Assembly: GCF_036785885.1 (NCBI RefSeq)
Contig: NC_092317.1
Location: 5,148,501-5,212,500 of the forward strand
Length of the DNA: 64,000 nt
From: Coffea arabica
Taxonomy: Eukaryota > Streptophyta > Magnoliopsida > Gentianales > Rubiaceae
Direction: 5' to 3'
Shown here one piece after another: positions 1-13,006 of this stretch. The position numbers and the translations under genes are program-made. Within the stretch, counting starts at the first letter, position 1. Each line of letters opens with the position of its first letter. The notes beneath the pieces are model-generated. The model was given only the letters and a program-made list of their open reading frames with translations, was not told the origin of the DNA and did not search any database.

Positions 1-486
1 CGGGACGAATCCCTGCCTTCCGCATCCCAATATATCCCCGTCCCTCCAAATCTTCCTTTTTAGGCGGGATATACACTGTTTTACCTCTCCAAAGAATCAA
101 AAGTAGTAGTATCCATAAGAGGTCGCTACACTAATCAGGGCTTCCCTTTTGAGACCAAGTATATATACAGCGGGCACCACCTGTTGCTGATGCCATAGTA
201 GTTTCAGATTAATAGGCCTTGAGCAGTCAACGCCAGCAATTTGTGTAGCTACCTCCGTCAATCAATTGGCTGTGGTGGAATGGCCAATTCCAGCACCAAC
301 TGGTGACTCTTTCCTCTACAAGGACTTTGTACAATCTTGAGATCAGCATTTATCCTCTGCAAACTAAAAATCTTCTCCTTGAAGATTTTCCAACTTGCAG
401 TTCACCAGAAACCAACGATACTGGAAGCAAGAGCACCTCTTGGTGGAAACAAAGATAGGTAACATCCTTTCAAGTCTTCGGATTGA
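1..486 (-). other. 3' flank / probable 3' UTR of the helicase gene
   Basis: This stretch follows the stop codon of the minus-strand helicase and should include its 3' UTR. I see no coding exon or recognised repeat in it. The position of the poly(A) site cannot be decided from sequence alone. Confidence 0.5.
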
Positions 487-3400
487 TTACCTCCACCTTG
501 CAACATCAAGATGCTGTTTCTTCTTGCTTTTCTTTAGAATGGCAGACATATTATCAATTGTATCGTGGGTTGATTGGGATTCACCAGTCAACCACTGCAG
601 AGCCTCAGCAGCAGCATCTTTTTCTGCGTCTTTTTTGCTACCACGAGGCTGACCAACAAAGTCCAGTCCACTGAACATGACACTGGATCGGAACTTATTA
701 TTCTTCAGTTGCTTTGTTTTGTACATCGGTGGCTGGTATCCTGCCCTGGCAAGCAATGTCTGAAGCTGAGATTTTGAATTATGTCCACCACCCACACTTA
801 GCGTGCCAGTTTGTTCTCCAATTTTGGCCTTTTGCAAGGATGTTGGCATCTGGCGGCCAGAGACAAATCTACCTTCACATTGGTCCTGTGAGACGAGGAA
901 TCTCACTACTGATAAGAGATCATCATGACTGCTTATATCAAGCTTAGGATCTAGAAGCTGCCAAATGAAGACCAAGCATACGATCAGAGGCAGACAAGTT
1001 AAAAGACAACGAATATGAATAAAACAAGGATATTAAATAAATGGTGACACTGGAAGAGCACCAGCACAGAGCTACTTTATAGCGTCCTACATACCTTTTT
1101 CTGAATGAGTTCATCAAGCTCTTTCTTTAGGCTTACATACATACTTGCTAAAGTAGGTTTCATGAAGAACTCCAAGTACCCTCCCAACATTTTCAAGTGT
1201 CCATCCTATGAATAAAGGAAGATAGTCATTAAGCAGTGGGAAAATTTAAATGGCAAGGACACTCGTCAACATCAATTGCCTGACTATAATGATTTTTTAC
1301 AGTAGGCATGAAACTTACTAGCCCCCCTTGAGAGACATTCCCTCCAAATAAGATAACCGCAGAATCAGACACACCAGTTGAATCTCGCAAAAATACTGCA
1401 TTCACCTTCACTTTTTCGTTGAAAACTAACCATGGATATGGGATCTTGGGTTCTTGGGAGTTCACGGAATTCTGAGCAGAAAAAGCACCAGCAGAGAGGA
1501 AAGAGACAAGGGCCAGCATTCAAAAAAATAATTATGACTCTCATAAACCGATGACATGCCTGTTCTAATGGGCTTAATATAATAACGAATTGTAAGAAAT
1601 TAAGTTGAATGAAACTTACAGAATGCAAAAGCACTAGACCATCCTCCATTGTTTTGAGAGAAACTGACTTCTCCTTGTTCTGCAATCATGCAGCTTCCCA
1701 GTCAATGATTTGTAAATATGTGCCAATCAGTCATTAAGGGGACTTTATTTCCAAGAAGGGAAAAGATTACTTTAACATTCGACAAAGGCTGTTGGGTAAG
1801 TGGAACCAACAAAAGATCAATGTGAAAACACTCAGTGACAGGAGGGGAGGGAAGGAACAACTTACCACAATAGAGCAAATTCCAGGGAAGAGACCGGCAC
1901 AGATAACTGCTCGAATGAGATGCTGATCATAGCTCCACTGGTTGCAACTTTCAATGTCATCAACAAGACCAATATCCTTGAGGAGATGAAAGAACTGCTT
2001 CCGAAGGGAATCAATTGCTTTCAAGGTCTGTGCAGAGAGAAAATTTCTCCAACAGTACTCATATCCAGATTGTTCTTTTTCAGCTTCTTTCCAACCTTCA
2101 AAAGCCCGGACAAGGGCAAGATGATCACTGAATTCACGGGCAGAAAACTGGGCTTTAGCAGACTCAGCAAGCTGCAAGCAGTGAACAGAAGAACATTAAG
2201 GAAATTCATTTAATCTATATTTTAAAATTCACAGAAAAAATTAAATGACAGATGAAATGGGTATGATGAAAACCAGATATACCAACTTCTAATTTGATAT
2301 TTCCTTTAATTATCCTTGTTATTTGAAGTTCTTTTTCTTGGAGTTGTTGGCAAAGTTCAAAAGGAAATGAGAAGATGATTCAAAAGCTGAACACAGACCT
2401 CCATGCTAAGGAACCCTCTTCGTTGAGATGCAAGACAACTTGATGAGAATGAGCACATGCTAAAACAACATTTTTGGACTATCTTTGGATCATCACTCAT
2501 TGGGAAAGCAAATAGAAATTCAAAATTGAACATGTAGCAACAACTTATCTCACACATTCCAACTGTTCAACCTTCCAAATTCTGAAACCCTTGCTTATTC
2601 ATTCAGATAAAATTCAGAGGTCAGAAAAAAGCAAATTGTTTGTCAAAATATCCTGCACTAAGAAACTAGACTATTTGCTGATCATATTAGCTACAAAGGT
2701 AATATAAGCAAACTACAGATTTCCAAACAACTTCACCAAGAGATAAAGCTTGTGCAAAGCTCATCTTTCTCCATTTGCATAGCTCTAAGGAAGATGGCTA
2801 ATAGCTGGCAAATCGATTTCTAGAAAGGCAAAAGTATCTTACGACTGAATAGTTGTTGAACTTTATTCTTGACTCAGGAACAATGACAAAGAAAAGATCA
2901 GCCAATCTATAAAGGGCCACAGAATGTTAACTGACCTTCAATCAATGTTAGACATATTAGACCAAGAAGACATCATAAAAGTGCATATAGAAGAACATAT
3001 GCTCAGAACCAGTTTCCTCCATTTTCAAAGTGTGTGTTGCAATGGCAACGGGGTGCCAAAATAGACAGTGTTAAGACTTGGCAACTGAAAGAGTAGTAGT
3101 TTCTGGGAAAAAAAAGGGGTACAGTGACGAGAGTCAAAAGCAAGAGCTTAGTTTTACACCTTTAAGCAATTAGTGGATATAGATTTAATAACATCTAGTA
3201 GTGAGTCTTCCATTTTCAATTTCTATGAATAACAACAGAGATGATCAACAGTAACCACCAATTCTTACATGAGGCATACCAAGAGAGTCATTCTGCAATC
3301 TAGATTTGTCTACTTAACCAGCAACCAAGCTAAGCACAAACAATGATGCCAAAGTTTCAATTCGGACAGCTTAAGTAGACATTTAGAGCAATACAACAAT

Positions 3401-6400
3401 GGAATTTCTACCCCCCAAGAGGAAGAAAAAAGAATTCAAGCCGAAAAAGACAAATAGCATCCTTGTGAAATGGAAATCTCATGTTACATGAGCGCCAACA
3501 CAAGACAAAGATAAAGCATCTAACAAATCTTCTACTTACATCCTTCTTGTCAAATGGCATCAAAAATGGATCTCTAACGCTCAAACCAGCAACAACTGTC
3601 AATACTGGACCTAGACAGTTGAAAATAGACCCTAAGATGAGCATTTTCCCTAACTTCGGCTCCACTGGAAGCATTGACAAGTTTTTCCCTGCAGAAAAAG
3701 TATATCTTAGTACGTTTATTTTTCTATAGTGACTCCAAAAAGGAGTTCAATAGGGGGAAGAAGAAGAAGAAGAAGAAAGAGCAATACAAAGAAATAGGAC
3801 ACGAAAAATATTTATAACTTATATTTTACCTAGCATAGTAAGATTCTCATCCTCATCTAAAGCTCCAATAATCTTAAGATATTCGATAGCATTTTGAACC
3901 TGAAATGAAAATATTAGGATTGGTGGAAACAGAGAAATAATAGAATGATACTGTCCAAGAAAAATAAGCTTCATTTCACAACACAACCAAACAAGTGTGG
4001 GAAAAATATTTACAAACTGAACATGCATGTGCCCCTACAAAAAAGAGGCTACTTCAAACGGATCTAGGTAAACACTTACAGAAAGTAGCTCTGGTGGCTG
4101 TAGAGCTTTAGACAGGAACTCTGATATGCTCCCAAGTTTTAAACTTTTAATTTGTAAGCACAATGACTGCAACGGAGTTCTAAGAAGTTCTGGCAATTGA
4201 TAATCTGAAAAGGCATCATGTACACATCTAGGATACAGATGGTAACACTCGCCAGGTTGAACACGCCCAGCTCTTCCTCTCCTCTGCAAAATAGGTAAAC
4301 GTTTTAATATGAAATAAAACATAAGAAATTCCAAATGTAACCAACTAAAATAATTTCCATGGCACACACCAGAAACCAAAGTAAAGCTACGTACTACAGC
4401 AAATGCAAATGAAAAAGAAACTTACTTGCCGAGCAGCAGCCTGTGAAATCCAAGTTGGAAGCAAACATGGAGTGTTGTTCAGCGCATCATAAGATGTCTC
4501 CTTTGCTTTACCACAGTCCACAACAAAAACAACATCATTAATGGTAATACTTGTTTCTGCCATGTTGGTAGCCAGCACTATCTTCCTCACTGCGCCTTCA
4601 GGTTTATTGAAAATCAATTTCTGATATTGCAAACCAGTCAAAAGTCAGATTTGGAAACTAGACATAGTGCTTATAAAATCAAACAAAAGAAAAGATGAAA
4701 TTCTGCTATCAAATAGGTTTATGATCCATAGACTTCAGCAAAATGGTGCTTCTCTAAGAAAGCCAAGAGGCTTACATTTTACATCAAAATTCAAAACAAC
4801 AAATAAAGCCAAAGAGTGATCTTATGTCTACTCTCAAAGTCAATAATCTTAGAGAAAGTCTTAATTACACTAAACAGTGAGCAACCACAACACGTCTCAG
4901 CTTTAGCAATACTGTGAAAGATATAAGAATGTGGCAGATCATGATTTTACTCCTTGAATCAATTAATGAGCTTCCCCAACCACCGCAGAGGCAAATAAAG
5001 GGAAAAAGGAGCTTTAAAATGAGAAAATATGAAGTGAAAAACTACCTGTTCAGCACTGGCCATGGAACCATGGCAAGCAAGTAGCAAAACTCTGCTTGGA
5101 TCACCCAAAAGTGGATGTGCTTCAAGTTGATCCTTTAGAGCATTAATATCATCCCAACCAGTCATAAAAACCAAAATGGCACCAGGCCTTTCTCTTTGAC
5201 ATATGTGGCAAAGTACATGCTCAATAAGATTGAATCCAATAGAATCAGGATTCCAACAAGATAGTGACTCCCGAGTCCGAGGACTATATTTCTTAAAGTC
5301 TGCAGCGTCAAGAGCATCCTGTTGCAAGTTTAACATTCAAGATGTGACAATCCAAAACAAACAACATGACAAGCAGACAATAACCTCAGAAAGATACCTC
5401 CACAGCAGAAGCAATTTGCGTTTTTCTTTTCCTAAGAGCCTGCTTCTGCATTTTCCACATCTTGTCTTGGCCATAATTATCAATTTGATTATAAGGAGTT
5501 AATCTATACCCAATTGTTTCCAATATGTTTTCCAGAAAATGACTGCGAACTGGGTAGGTAAAACCCTGAGAATCCAAAAGTGGTGTCAAACTTAGCCTAC
5601 TGAAAGGCGCACACACTTCAGAAGCAATTAAAATATCCAAAAAACCACAAAATGTTAGATTGGTTCCACACAGAAATAATGTAGGAGTACAGAGTCCCTG
5701 TGGAAAGAAAAGCAGAACCATGCACAAAGATCAGATCAAGAAATAAAAACCATTGGCCACTGCACACAGAATTGTCAATTCGTTATCTTACAGACAGTCA
5801 AAGTACAAAAGGAAAAAATACTCAATATTGTTTTTTCTCACCACAAATATTGTTTTATCTTCACCACAATATTTCTTATCCTCTTATATATAGGGCAAAG
5901 CTAAAGGGGCTTCAACTCACTATACCAACAGACAAGTTCAAACTCTGAAGGATATAAGCACAAAAAAAATCAAGATATTAGCACAGGGCAAAAAGTCAAT
6001 AATGGATTTTTCATAGGATAAATAAATTGACATTTCTGCATCACATTCGCAGGTAAATTCAAGAAATCAGCCCGGAGGAAAAGAAAATGTCGCAGTTGAT
6101 AGATGCAACAGTTTAAGCATCATACTAACCGGAATATGGATCATTGGAGCACCACCAAAGTAGGAGGAAAAGAGCTCCGCATTAAGAGTTGCACTCATCA
6201 ATACCAATCGCAGTTCTGGTCGACGAGGAAGAAGATCCTTCAGGACAATTAAAAGAAAATCTGCAGCAGGTGAAGACATGGTAAGAAACACTCTCTTTTC
6301 TAATGACTACAGAAAGACCACAAAAATACAGAGCAAAGAGGGCATTAATTATGATATTACCTTCATTCATTCCACGTTCATGAATCTCATCCACAATAAC

Positions 6401-9400
6401 ATGAGTAACACCTTGCAGATTTCTGTCAACAAGTAGTCTCCTCAAAAGAATGCCAGTAGTGCAAAACAGAAGGCGAGTATCTCTTCCTTTCATTCCCTCA
6501 AGCCTAACTTTATAACCAACCTTAAAAATGATGAACCAGCAAATAGAAGAGAGTTACCAATGAAATCCCAGGATAAACTACTTAAATTAAACACCAGAAT
6601 GTCCAAAGAGCTCACAGAGTCTCCTAAATTCTCCCCTCTTTCTGCAGCAACTCTTTCAGCAACAGCCATTGCAGAGATTCGTCTAGGCTGGGTACAAATA
6701 ATACTGCAAAAAGCCCCACGACTTGCTTCAGTCTCAGATTCTAAAATGTACTGAGGCAATTGTGTGGTTTTACCACAACCAGTTTCACCAGACACAACTA
6801 CCACCTGCAAAATAGATTCAAACACAACCATATCACCTAAGAAATCCTGTACTCTACTAAAAATATGAATAACGTTAACGGGGGGAAGGGAACAATGAGA
6901 ATGAAGATCTTCATTGACAGAGAAAATATCATCCTACAAACAGAAATTCCCAAATTTAAGTAGCAAATATGTTATCAAAAAGAAAGTGGGACGAAAAAAA
7001 GCATCATGAAACATGACACTATACTTATGAGTAGTCATCGACATGCCTCGACATTGACCATAATCCTTCTCTTTAGTTATCGAGCAACATAATACCCACA
7101 CAACGCAGGGAAATGAAGACTAACAGATGCCAAACTTCCATGATGACCCAATTAGTAGCCATGAGAAATTAAAATACTGAATAAGAATTCTGTGTTGTTG
7201 TACTTATTCGAAAAGCAACATGCAGCATATCGAGCGAGCAAAAAGCAATAACCTGATTTCTGGAAATGGCATGTAGCAGTGCCTCTTTTTCTTTATAAGC
7301 AGGCAGACTCCTTCGAAACTCTAGCATCTTTTGGCCTTCAGAAGATTCCTGTCATTAAGACAGAAAAGTAATGAATTAATCATGCTTGCAGGAAGCAGAT
7401 ACGCAAGGCAAATTGACATTAAGAAAAAAAAAAAAAAGAAGTAAGATCCTACAGTTTCATTGACTAATTTTTTAATTAGTTACAATACTTTGAGCAATAT
7501 TTTGGTAGGAACAGGAAAATGCATGACGTCTGAATCTCTTCAGCCATAATTGAATGACAAGGAGTACCATCATGTTTGTGAGAACTACAAAAAAACTTGG
7601 ACCGAAATCAAGTTCAATGGCACAAAACTATTAGTAATGGGCTTAATTGAGCAAAAAGCTTATTCAACAAATCAACTGATTTGCTTAAAGAAGGATGAAA
7701 AGTTGAAAATTTAGAGACAAGGAGTACGAAGTAAAAGTCAATTTTATTACAGCACATAAATTCTAGAAGATATTATTCCTCCAAATTCTAAGGATAATGA
7801 AAACCTGCCAATCCTGTTGTCTATTACGCATGTCCAAGCTACGTCGCTTGAGAATTCTCTCAGCAACAACACTTCGTGTAGGGGACTCCTGACACTCTGA
7901 AAGATCATCATTAGCTGAAAGCTTGTCACTGCTCCTTGGAAGGGAACTGTGTCCAAAGGTTTCCTTATTCTTGGCCTTTCTAGAAAGGTATGCTTTTAAA
8001 TAAGTGTCAACTCGACCTACCAACCCAGATGGCAATACCACCTATAAGTATTAAAAATGTGCACATTAAGTACAAGAGATTTAAGGAATGGGGTCAACAG
8101 AATCTAAACCTACTTCTGTCTCTGACCTTGCAACAGGAAGCAATCTAAGAAATGGAAGAGTATTGCACCACGACATACCTCCCTCTGTGGTCGCTTGTCA
8201 TCAAGGTCTGATCTGTAATTAGGCAATGGGACTTTGCTGAAGGCAATTACTTTGGAGTACTGACGACTGCAATAAGATAGCCAAATTACATTGAAAACAC
8301 AAAGCAGAAAAAGAAAAAAGACAAATTTATTTGTAGGAGAATATTAACATGCCTATATAAGCCCATTCTTGTTGCCAGGACTGAGAGGTGCTCAAAATCT
8401 CGTCGATCTTTCCTCTCCCTTGATACCAGTTCTTGTTGATCTTCATTGTGCATAAGCCTGGTAAGCTTCCTCCTCCATTCTTCAATATTGTCAAGGGTTG
8501 AAGCACACTGGTGATGAAATACAAAGCATTGGAGGAAAATGTGCTGACAATCCATATGACAAGTACTTTGCTTCTAGGAACATGTTTTTTTTTTCTCTTT
8601 CTTTTTCCTTTTTTCTTTTAAGTTCATGGTGAAGCCATAGTGAATAAGATGAAAACATTTTGTCATATGTCATACTAAATCATATAATCATAATAGTCTA
8701 TTACAAGTAAGCACACCAAATGACTACCATTATACCAGTTCAAATTGCAGTTTTCCTGCCTAAAAGAAGCAGACATTCAACTGAAACACAAATTAATCTC
8801 TCCAGTTATTGAGCAGAAATAGCATTGCAGAGAAAATGAGTTGTTCTCGTCAGAAAATATGGAGGCATACAGAAAGAAAACCAAATCAAGCAACTAAAAA
8901 TGTAGGAGTTTATAGCTTCAAATAAGCTACCATACTCTTAAACTCAAAAAAAAAAAAAAAATTTTTTTGCGTTAACATTAAATGTAAAATAAATGGGACG
9001 CTGAGGAAACTTTTCAACTTCAATTTTCTCAAACTGTCTCTTTTCCATGAACATACAAATTCCAATGTTAGATGTCCAATGCTTTAGCAATTACCTTTCG
9101 TTTTCCAATTTTATCATTCATGTATAACTTGTATGGCAACTGTTATACCTCTATTTGAAGAGCTTTTTTTGTGTGTGAGTTTAAAGACGACATAGGAGGA
9201 GGGTGCAACACTTGAGACACATCCGTCAAAAACATTTTAGAATATCTGCTCCAATTCCAGATAATTAGTCATCAAAAGCTATAACTTTTATCATCTCATA
9301 TCATCAAGTTCATCATTTTACTGTTTCAAAAACTTCCAATGGCCCAAAAAGAAAAGAAGAACAACATCCAAAATAGCATGTCAATTCCCATAAATATTAT

Positions 9401-10041
9401 AGCTCATTCCTATAGCAACCAAACATACCTAGACCAAATATAACTACATATCAGTAACTAACACATGCCAAATCATCACATGAGGAAGGAAGCTCGAGTT
9501 TCCGGACTAAATGAAAAAGTACAGATGAGCCCTTCGAGTCATATTGGCATAAACAAAATTAAAAGGAAGTAAATGTACAAAAAATGCACGGTATAACTAA
9601 ATTTCGATAAACCCAATTCAGCACAGCTTATGAAAATCTAGAACTCACCATTTCTCTAGACCCATTTCCGCGATCAGACTCGTAATCATCCTCCTCTGAA
9701 GCATACTCATCATAAGCAAACCTCCCGTACCCCGCACTCTGCTGATAAAAATAAGGTGGGGGAATTGAAAAAGAAGAAGAATAACCATCTTTCCTAATCC
9801 GCTTCACCACAACAGAGCCGGAAGAAGAAGAGCTGGAGGCAGAGCAAGTGCAACTAGTTAAGACCAAGCCAGCCCTGAAGCTGTGGTTTTGAGGCACGAG
9901 ACGACGGCGCAACAGAATAGGATTTTGAGAATAAAAATGGCACCCACGATTGATTAAGTGGAAAGAAGACATGGGTTTGGTCAGAAGTGGGATGGCCTTG
10001 AGTCTTAGACCACGAACTAAAAATGGAGAATAACTAGGCAT
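487..10041 (-). CDS. DExH-box ATP-dependent RNA helicase (DExH3/DExH5 type, DHX36-like), 19 exons
   Basis: This is an SF2 DEAH/RHA-family helicase that unwinds RNA using ATP. Exons in transcript order: 9649-10041, 8353-8507, 8179-8266, 7805-8041, 7253-7348, 6616-6804, 6361-6520, 6130-6260, 5398-5565, 5046-5318, 4426-4620, 4080-4283, 3830-3899, 3540-3688, 1866-2171, 1620-1679, 1319-1471, 1095-1205, 487-957. Phases agree throughout and give about 1202 residues, close to what I recall for Arabidopsis DExH5. Visible motifs are Walker [16 protein letters not shown], and motif VI in QRRGRAGR (Q from exon 11, the rest from exon 12). The HA2/OB region follows. The C-terminal tail ([17 protein letters not shown] and [15 protein letters not shown]) is double-stranded-RNA-binding-like. 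The N terminus is Arg/Ser-rich and acid-poor, like an organelle presequence. The reading frame continues upstream of 10041, but only through a GTG, so I chose the first ATG. Intron 2 has a GC donor. The exact subfamily name is less certain than the family. Confidence 0.93.
2172..3539 (-). other. Large intron (intron 14) of the helicase gene
   Basis: This 1368-base intron lies between the exon ending ...PFDKKD and the exon starting [11 protein letters not shown]. It is AT-rich. I saw no exon-like stretch, transposon end or RNA gene in it. Confidence 0.8.
8354..8507 (-). other. Helicase exon 2, ending at a non-canonical GC splice donor
   Basis: Exon 2 ends inside the peptide MGLY|SRQYSKV. The only donor that keeps the frame and the family residues is AG|GCATGT, with GC at 8351-8352. 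A nearby GT four bases further on puts exon 3 out of frame. The paired acceptor is a normal TTGCAG before 8266. The exon's last base by my count is 8353. Confidence 0.75.
8508..9648 (-). other. Large first intron of the helicase gene
   Basis: This 1141-base intron separates the presequence-like exon 1 from the rest of the protein. It contains T-rich and A-rich runs near 8589-8620 and 8947-8966, but no recognised element. Confidence 0.8.
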
Positions 10042-10158
10042 GGTAAAGTGACTAAACACTCTACAAAGTTTTAATTTTTAAGGGCTGATATTCTTCAGAG
10101 TAGTTTCCATTGAGAATTTGAGCTGATTAATATCACTGTTGTGGGTTTTAGGCCCCTT

Positions 10159-10166
10159 AGGGTTTA
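10159..10166 (-). promoter_or_regulatory. telo-box-like motif upstream of the helicase
   Basis: The plus strand reads AGGGTTTA about 120 bases upstream of the helicase start codon. Telo-boxes (AAACCCTA and its complement) are common near transcription starts of plant housekeeping and translation-related genes. Its function here is inferred. Confidence 0.4.
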
Positions 10167-10697
10167 AGGGAGGTGGGAGAGGGGGGGATTTGAGGATTGA
10201 GGAGGGAAGCAGGTGGTTACAGGCAGTTGTTGGCTGGCTCTGGTGTTGTGACTTGTGAGTGCTGCTGCTATTATACTTTGGGCCTTAGGATTGGGCAGAT
10301 GAAAACACCAAAATTTGAACTGATGTGTAATCTGCAGGATCACTTGCTGTTCTTACCCATCACTATTACTTCTTTTACATTTGGTTGATGATTTTTAGAT
10401 TATTTTCCTTCTGGTGGGATGGATGATCATTTGGGTAAAATCCTAAGTAACATTTATTTAGGTTACATCCTACTAACATTTTCCCTATGAATTTCCTAAA
10501 TGCTCCTCTTTGTTATACGTAACCTGCTTGCCATTGCCAGCTCTAGACTTTAGCCATCGTTTTGGTTCTAAATTGGTACATGGAAAGTTACAACAAAGTG
10601 TTGCAATGAAAACGTCTTAGAATAACTTAATTGTACTCGATTTTTGAACAATTCAAAGACTCAGAATTATACAAGTCAATCAAATATCTCGAGACTC

Positions 10698-10895
10698 AAT
10701 CAACGAATACGTGAGCTTCCCGTGGGTAGCTCGGCTGAGACCGGTAGTCTGTAGTTACAGTAAGATCTCAGGTTTGATCCCCACGTGCCATCATTACTGG
10801 ATATCTTTGAAGCGAGCTCTGTTTAACCTGAGGTAATTAGTCTGGATAATTTCGGGATATTCTTCAGATCCGAAAAAAAAAATCAACGAATACGT
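10698..10895 (+). mobile_element. tRNA-derived SINE with target-site duplication
   Basis: The body spans about 10713-10880. It has an A-box-like segment (TAGCTCGGCTGAGA, from 10727), a B-box-like segment (GGTTTGATCCCCA) and a short A-rich 3' tail. It is flanked by a perfect 15-base direct repeat, AATCAACGAATACGT, at 10698-10712 and 10881-10895. The internal pol III boxes, A tail and long duplication are the signature of a SINE inserted by LINE machinery. It is not a functional tRNA: there is no cloverleaf acceptor end. Confidence 0.88.
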
Positions 10896-11351
10896 AAAGT
10901 TTTATTGAACTTTTTTTTATAGTATTATAAGAATTTTTATCTTTTTTATATCATAGAATAATAATAATAATTCAAATTTAATTCTAGATTAATCTTATAT
11001 ATATGGTCAAAACTTAAACTTGATTGATATATAAAATTAAAAAATTAATTTTATATATAATAACAATATATACACTAACAAAATTTAATTGTAGAATTAA
11101 TCTTATATACACCGACCCAGCTCAAATTGAATTATCCAAATTTTTTTTGTCAAGAATTAAGCTTGATTAGGTTAGGAGTCAGGACACACCTTAGCCCAAC
11201 CCGCCTACACTGCATCATTGCAAGCCCTCAGTTCGGAAATTTCTTGGAGTACCCAAATTGCCCCCCAAACCCCCAAAACGAAATTTTCAATTTCCAGAAC
11301 CCTCCGCTTCTTTTCCACTCTACACGCTCTCCCCTCTCCCTCGCTGAAGTC

Positions 11352-11359
11352 TAGGGTTT
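11352..11359 (+). promoter_or_regulatory. telo-box in the CCT4 5' leader
   Basis: TAGGGTTT lies about 30 bases before the CCT4 start codon, a typical place for a telo-box in plant housekeeping genes. Its role is inferred from position. Confidence 0.5.
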
Positions 11360-11389
11360 TTCTCCACTCTTCGATTTTCAGACTCAACA

Positions 11390-13006
11390 ATGGCCGCTCC
11401 GGCAGCAGTCGCCTCCGCCCCACGCGCATCCTCATCAAAGACCGATACTTTCGTCGACAACAAGCGAAAAGACGACATCCGAATGGCTAACATCTCCGCC
11501 GCCCAATCTGTGGCTGATGCTGTTCGCACAAGCTTAGGCCCCAAGGGCATGGATAAAATGATCTCCACAGCCAACGGCGAAGTAATTATTACCAATGACG
11601 GCGCCACCATTCTTAACAAAATGGAAGTCCTTCAACCCGCCGCTAAGTTCCTCGTCGAGCTTTCCAAATCTCAAGATATCGTGGCCGGTGATGGTACTAC
11701 TACCGTTGTCGTTATTGCAGGAGCACTGTTAAGATCCTGTCTCTCCCTCCTCACATCCGGCATTCACCCAACGATCATCTCCGATGCCCTACATAAAGCT
11801 TCAGTGAAAGCTGTTGAGGTCCTCACAGCGATGGCTGTTCCAGTTGAGCTCTCGGACAGCGAATCGCTCGTGAAGTCAGCGAGCACGGCATTGAATTCGA
11901 AGGTAGTTTCGCAATATTCCACCCTCTTAGCTCCTTTAGCTGTTGATGCTGTGCTTTCTGTTGTGGACCCTGCTAAACCTGATTTAGTTGATTTGAGGGA
12001 TATCAAAATTGTCAAGAAACTAGGGGGTACGGTTGATGATACTGAATTGGTGAAAGGCCTAGTTTTTGATAAGAAGGTTAGTCATGCTGCTGGCGGGCCG
12101 ACTAGAGTTGAAAATGCTAAGATTGCTGTAATACAGTTTCAGATTTCGCCTCCCAAAACTGATATTGAGCAAAGTATTGTGGTCTCAGATTATACCCAGA
12201 TGGATAGGATTTTGAAGGAAGAGAGGAATTATATTCTGGGGATGATTAAGAAGATTAAGGCAACTGGATGTAATGTCTTGTTGATTCAGAAGAGTATTTT
12301 GAGGGATGCAGTGACAGACTTGTCATTGCATTATTTGGCTAAGGCAAAGATTTTGGTGATCAAGGATGTGGAGAGGGATGAGATTGAGTTTATCACCAAG
12401 ACGTTGAATTGTCTGCCAATGGCTAATATTGAACATTTCAAGGCAGAGAAGTTGGGCTTTGCAGAATTGGTGGAGGAGGTCTCACTTGGAGATGGTGGGA
12501 AGCTTGTTAAAATTACGGGGATTAAGGATATGGGAAGAACTACCAGTGTGCTAGTTCGTGGATCAAATCAGTTGGTCATTGATGAGGCTGAGAGGAGCTT
12601 GCATGATGCCCTGTGTGTGGTTAGGTGCTTGGTGAACAAGAAGTTTTTGATTGCTGGTGGCGGGGCACCTGAGATTGAACTATCAAGACAGTTGGGTGCT
12701 TGGGCAAAGGTATTGCAGGGAATGGAGGGTTACTGTGTGAGATCATTTGCTGAGGCTCTTGAGGTGATTCCTTATACATTGGCTGAAAATGCTGGGTTGA
12801 ATCCGATTGCTATTGTTACTGAACTGAGGAATAGGCATGCACAGGGTGAAATTAATGCTGGTATCAATGTGAGGAAAGGTCAGATAACTAACATCTTGGA
12901 GGAGAATGTGGTACAGCCACTGTTGGTGAGCACTAGTGCAATTACCTTGGCGACAGAGTGTGTGCGGATGATTTTGAAGATTGATGACATTGTTACCGTA
13001 AGGTAG
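11390..13006 (+). CDS. CCT4: T-complex protein 1 subunit delta (CCT4 chaperonin), intronless
   Basis: This is the delta subunit of the cytosolic group II chaperonin TRiC/CCT, the hetero-oligomeric double ring that folds actin, tubulin and other proteins using ATP. It is a single open frame of 538 residues, the usual family length. Group II motifs run in order: [11 protein letters not shown] near residue 47, NDGATIL near 70, the ATP-binding GDGTTTVVV near 100 and [10 protein letters not shown] near 425. The C terminus ends in DDIVTVR, as expected for the delta subunit. The start context AACAATGGC is good for plants. It is transcribed divergently from the helicase. The early codons are GC-rich compared with the later half, but the frame is unbroken. 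Identification is firm. Confidence 0.97.
   Translation: MAAPAAVASAPRASSSKTDTFVDNKRKDDIRMANISAAQSVADAVRTSLGPKGMDKMISTANGEVIITNDGATILNKMEVLQPAAKFLVELSKSQDIVAGDGTTTVVVIAGALLRSCLSLLTSGIHPTIISDALHKASVKAVEVLTAMAVPVELSDSESLVKSASTALNSKVVSQYSTLLAPLAVDAVLSVVDPAKPDLVDLRDIKIVKKLGGTVDDTELVKGLVFDKKVSHAAGGPTRVENAKIAVIQFQISPPKTDIEQSIVVSDYTQMDRILKEERNYILGMIKKIKATGCNVLLIQKSILRDAVTDLSLHYLAKAKILVIKDVERDEIEFITKTLNCLPMANIEHFKAEKLGFAELVEEVSLGDGGKLVKITGIKDMGRTTSVLVRGSNQLVIDEAERSLHDALCVVRCLVNKKFLIAGGGAPEIELSRQLGAWAKVLQGMEGYCVRSFAEALEVIPYTLAENAGLNPIAIVTELRNRHAQGEINAGINVRKGQITNILEENVVQPLLVSTSAITLATECVRMILKIDDIVTVR

Larger units (their letters stand above)
10167..11389. other. Divergent intergenic region between helicase and CCT4
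   Basis: This spacer of about 1.2 kb sits between two divergently transcribed genes and must hold both promoters. It contains a complete SINE insertion (10713-10880) and very AT-rich DNA between 10900 and 11110. No coding exon was seen. Confidence 0.6.

Noticed and set aside
8343-8349. A GT donor for helicase exon 2 (CAT|GTTAAT)
   Set aside because: It joins exon 3 out of frame and loses the conserved SRQYSKV peptide. The GC donor four bases earlier works.
10042-10059. An upstream start for the helicase, adding six residues
   Set aside because: The codon at 10057-10059 reads GTG on the minus strand, not ATG. The first ATG in frame is at 10041.
10720-10800. A tRNA gene at the A-box/B-box sequence (same at 17030 and 63750)
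   Set aside because: There is no cloverleaf with a paired acceptor stem. A tails and target duplications show that at least two of these are SINEs.
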